A stretch of DNA of 64,000 bases from Chordibacter sp038110535 (lineage in GTDB: Bacteria > Verrucomicrobiota > Verrucomicrobiia > Opitutales > Seribacteraceae): positions 6,465-70,464 of the forward strand of contig JAYNJW010000007.1 of NCBI GenBank assembly GCA_038110535.1, read 5' to 3'. The stretch's first letter is position 1; each line of letters starts with the position of its first letter. Under the pieces are notes generated by a model. It did no database searches. It worked only from the letters and a program-made list of their open reading frames with translations, and was not told the DNA's origin. Positions 61,829 through 64,000 of this stretch are shown one piece after another. The translations under genes and the position numbers were made by a program.

Positions 61829-62860
61829 TTAATGATCGCCCAGGCAGAAGGAATCAATCAATCCGAGAAAATTTTCTTTCTCGGTGCGAGCGAGGCCCAC
61901 ATCTCCCATGAGCTTAAGAAACCAAGATCTTCCCTCATGATAAAGAATGGCGGCATATAGCGCCTGTTCGTCCGATTCCGCCATCACCAATTTCGCGGGT
62001 TTCTCATCAATGGTACGATCGGACAAATACTGGGCAAGACCGGTCTCATCGGTTGGGTTCATTCCCACCTGTCCGAGCCAGCGGTTAACATTGGCCAGAA
62101 TACCGCCCACCTCTCCCGGGAATGAAGTGATGGAAAAATCCAGCAATTCTCCTGATTGGTTGGAGACCGCATAGTTGCCAATTCTCATCTGGGTGGATGG
62201 TTTTTGCTCCCAATGATCGGGGGCTTTCCAGGTTGGCTGGTGTCCATGTGCCTGTGATGGTGCGGGGGGCAGATTTGGTGCGATTGCCCGGACTGGTGCT
62301 TTGCCTGCTCGAAGGGTGGTCGAACCGAGGAAGCCATAAAAATTGTCTATTTGCTGATCAATCAATTGACGGTCTGCGATAAAGGGAAATAACCAAGTCT
62401 GTGTATTTTGCCGGTGAATGGCGAGTAGTGCATTGCGGGGAGACTGATCATTTCCTGACTTATCTTCCAAGCGGATCAATTCGAATAAACGTTTACCAAA
62501 TGACTTTGGTTCAATCAACGATTGCACACCCGATTCATTGTAGTCGGGATGCCCAAGTTCGCGGGCGAACATATTGACAATGCTGGTGGTCTCGACCGTA
62601 TCACGAAAGGGCATCACTCCTATTCTTCCCTGGGGGCCCTGCTTGGTTTTAACATGAAAGGAACCAGCCATCATCCCTCCCATTCCTGGGTTTTCTCCCC
62701 ATGCTTCGGGCAGTTGCCATGCCACCACAGGTCCTTCAAAATGATTCGGTGCGGTGTAAGAACGAACCTCTGCATCCTCTCCGCAGGAGATAAGCATGCC
62801 CAGACTGGCAAGTACCAACAGGCTGCTGGGTTTAACAGAAGTTTTTGTAACACGGATCAT
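61829..62860 (-). CDS. Putative lipoprotein upstream of resB-ccsA
   Basis: 343 residues. The signal peptide ends at a good lipobox (LISC, Cys26). The mature protein appears to be two related halves: each has a W-x-x-P-x-x-W opening (VVAWQLPEAWGENP, then PTWKAPDHWEQKP), a strand with the SF or IG pattern, and a closing segment with ALLAIHR or ALYAAILYHEGRSWFLKLMG, which suggests an internal duplication. Some Planctomycetota and Verrucomicrobiota proteins annotated only as hypothetical have this look. Its place just before resB suggests a role in cytochrome maturation or redox proteins, but that is by association only. Confidence 0.65.
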   Translation of the reverse strand: MIRVTKTSVKPSSLLVLASLGMLISCGEDAEVRSYTAPNHFEGPVVAWQLPEAWGENPGMGGMMAGSFHVKTKQGPQGRIGVMPFRDTVETTSIVNMFARELGHPDYNESGVQSLIEPKSFGKRLFELIRLEDKSGNDQSPRNALLAIHRQNTQTWLFPFIADRQLIDQQIDNFYGFLGSTTLRAGKAPVRAIAPNLPPAPSQAHGHQPTWKAPDHWEQKPSTQMRIGNYAVSNQSGELLDFSITSFPGEVGGILANVNRWLGQVGMNPTDETGLAQYLSDRTIDEKPAKLVMAESDEQALYAAILYHEGRSWFLKLMGDVGLARTEKENFLGLIDSFCLGDH

Positions 62861-62914
62861 TACTTATTCAGGATAGCAAGGGGTCAGATACAGGCAACCC
62901 GAAGAGGGATAGTT

Positions 62915-64000
62915 TTATGCATTACATTTGAAGAGGACCACATCCCCATCCGCAAAAATATACTCTTTCCCCTCCAGCCTTAATTTACCCGCATCCCTAG
63001 CGGCTGCCATGCTACCTGCCTCGATCAAATCTGAGTATGATACGACTTCTGCTTTGATAAATTTCTTTTCAAAATCGGTATGGATCACCCCTGCACACTG
63101 GGGAGCATTCATGCCCTTGCGAAAGGTCCATGCCCGTGCCTCCTTTTCTCCGGCAGTTAAAAAACTGGCCAGCCCGAGCAAATCGTAGGTTGCCTGGATG
63201 AGCGAGGTTACCCCTGAGTCTGCCACGCCCATGGCTTCCAGATATTCCCGGGCCTCTTCATCTTCCAGTTCGGACAATTCCTCCTCCATCTTGGCGGATA
63301 TGGCACAACAGGCAGCATCCTGCTGGGAGGCTGCCCATTGCCTGAAGGCGGAGAAGCGCGGATTGCTGGCAGGGTTTGCAATTTCTTCCTCTTTTAGGTT
63401 ACAGGCATATAGCATTGGTTTGGAGCTTAGCAGATGAAAAGTTTTCAGTCTTACCGCTTCATCCTCATCCATGGGTAATAGGTTGGCTGGTTTCCCCTCA
63501 TCCAAGTGTGGGATCAGTTTTTCGAGCAAGGCCACATTTGCAGCTGCATCTTTGTCCTGCCCCCGGGCCTTTTTCTGATTTTTTTGTAACTGACTGGCCA
63601 CGGACTCAGCATCGGCAAGGACCAGTTCGGTCATGATTACTTCGGCATCGGCAATCGGGTCCACTCGTCCCATATTATGAATCACATCCTCATCCTCAAA
63701 GCAACGGACCACATGAACAATTGCGTCCACCTCCCGCACATTGGCGAGAAACTTATTGCCCAGTCCCTCTCCCTTGCTTGCTCCGGCAACCAGACCGGCA
63801 ATGTCCACCATCTCGATAGCTGCAGGGATCATGGTGGTAGTATTGACCAACTTGGCCAAAGGGCTAAGGCGGGCATCGGGCACCTGGACCACTCCCACAT
63901 TTGGATCAATGGTGCAGAATGGATAGTTGGCCGCCTCCGCCTTGCGGGTTTTGGTCAGGGCATTAAACAGTGTGCTTTTGCCCACATTGGGCAGTCCTAC
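62915..64000 (-). CDS. ychF: Redox-regulated ATPase YchF (5' end outside window)
   Basis: 361 codons are visible and the frame is open to the right end of the window. The first visible residues VGLPNVGKSTLFN are the G1/Walker motif, so only a few N-terminal residues are missing. G3 is DIAGLV and the NKxD-type position reads NLKEEE, which is the ATP-preferring form of the family. The C-terminal TGS domain ends FADGDVVLFKCNA. YchF/Ola1 binds ribosomes and 26S/other substrates and is linked to oxidative stress. The GTG at 63985 is not the true start. Confidence 0.96.
   Translation of the reverse strand, partial: VGLPNVGKSTLFNALTKTRKAEAANYPFCTIDPNVGVVQVPDARLSPLAKLVNTTTMIPAAIEMVDIAGLVAGASKGEGLGNKFLANVREVDAIVHVVRCFEDEDVIHNMGRVDPIADAEVIMTELVLADAESVASQLQKNQKKARGQDKDAAANVALLEKLIPHLDEGKPANLLPMDEDEAVRLKTFHLLSSKPMLYACNLKEEEIANPASNPRFSAFRQWAASQQDAACCAISAKMEEELSELEDEEAREYLEAMGVADSGVTSLIQATYDLLGLASFLTAGEKEARAWTFRKGMNAPQCAGVIHTDFEKKFIKAEVVSYSDLIEAGSMAAARDAGKLRLEGKEYIFADGDVVLFKCNA

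Noticed and set aside
1..64000. tRNA, rRNA, CRISPR, transposase or integrase genes
   Set aside because: Intergenic gaps are short and were read through; no cloverleaf-like, direct-repeat array or transposase sequence was seen.

Overview
The window reads as a chromosomal segment of a Verrucomicrobiota bacterium, most likely an Opitutae/Puniceicoccales-type marine lineage. The pointers are a very long GreA of the kind I know from the PVC superphylum, tandem secreted S1 sulfatases, McsB next to ClpC, a ResB/CcsA (system II) cytochrome c assembly locus, and genes that mostly lack strong Shine-Dalgarno sequences. This placement is inference from gene content; no rRNA is present. I see no tRNA, CRISPR array, insertion sequence or prophage, and no gene-free stretch above 300 bases.

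Layout. 1-3.5 kb: end of mcsB, clpC, ndk. 3.5-6.5 kb: a leftward pyrF-ispD-ispF operon facing away from ispE, so three MEP isoprenoid enzymes lie together. 6.6-9.8 kb: PTS enzyme I convergent with a leftward pgsA-pgpA-ptsH group. 9.9-14.8 kb: coaD, an MFS exporter, the giant GreA, and an ArsR-methyltransferase fusion. 14.8-20.6 kb (leftward): a YyaL-type thioredoxin-domain protein, a PfkB sugar kinase, a small conserved protein and an M3 oligopeptidase. 20.7-24.3 kb: a BI-1 membrane protein, two unknowns, sufE and a His-rich lipoprotein. 24.4-29 kb: two tandem sulfatases and a fatty-acid desaturase. 29-37 kb: PEP carboxylase, then a leftward tesA-ybbA-ybbP group followed by a kinase-like protein. 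37-41 kb: a DUF2256 protein, a photolyase/cryptochrome, an unusual ADP-ribosylglycohydrolase-like protein and a deacetylase. 41-47 kb: envelope proteins, including one with seven (N/S)PF(D/E) motifs, a MORN-like lipoprotein, and HtrA followed by a catalytically dead relative. 47-57 kb: an AI-2E family transporter, dnaE, rpsU, a two-gene signalling/conflict cassette, and lysS. 57-64 kb: two small envelope proteins, the cytochrome c assembly locus and the 5'-truncated ychF.

The most striking item is the cassette at 52249-55629: a TPR-SLOG-class III nucleotide cyclase followed 9 bp later by a TIR-FGE-like protein. The layout recalls cyclic-nucleotide/TIR antiphage systems such as Pycsar. However, the effector carries a formylglycine-generating-enzyme fold that has lost one catalytic cysteine, in place of a cNMP-binding domain, and the cyclase has Asn at both usual base-recognition positions. 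The pair may be an undescribed signalling or defence module.

The 100-N gap at 59223-59322 is flanked by identical 55-bp copies. Collapsing the duplicate restores a single 737-codon ccsA-type gene, so the gap is a scaffolding artefact inside one gene.
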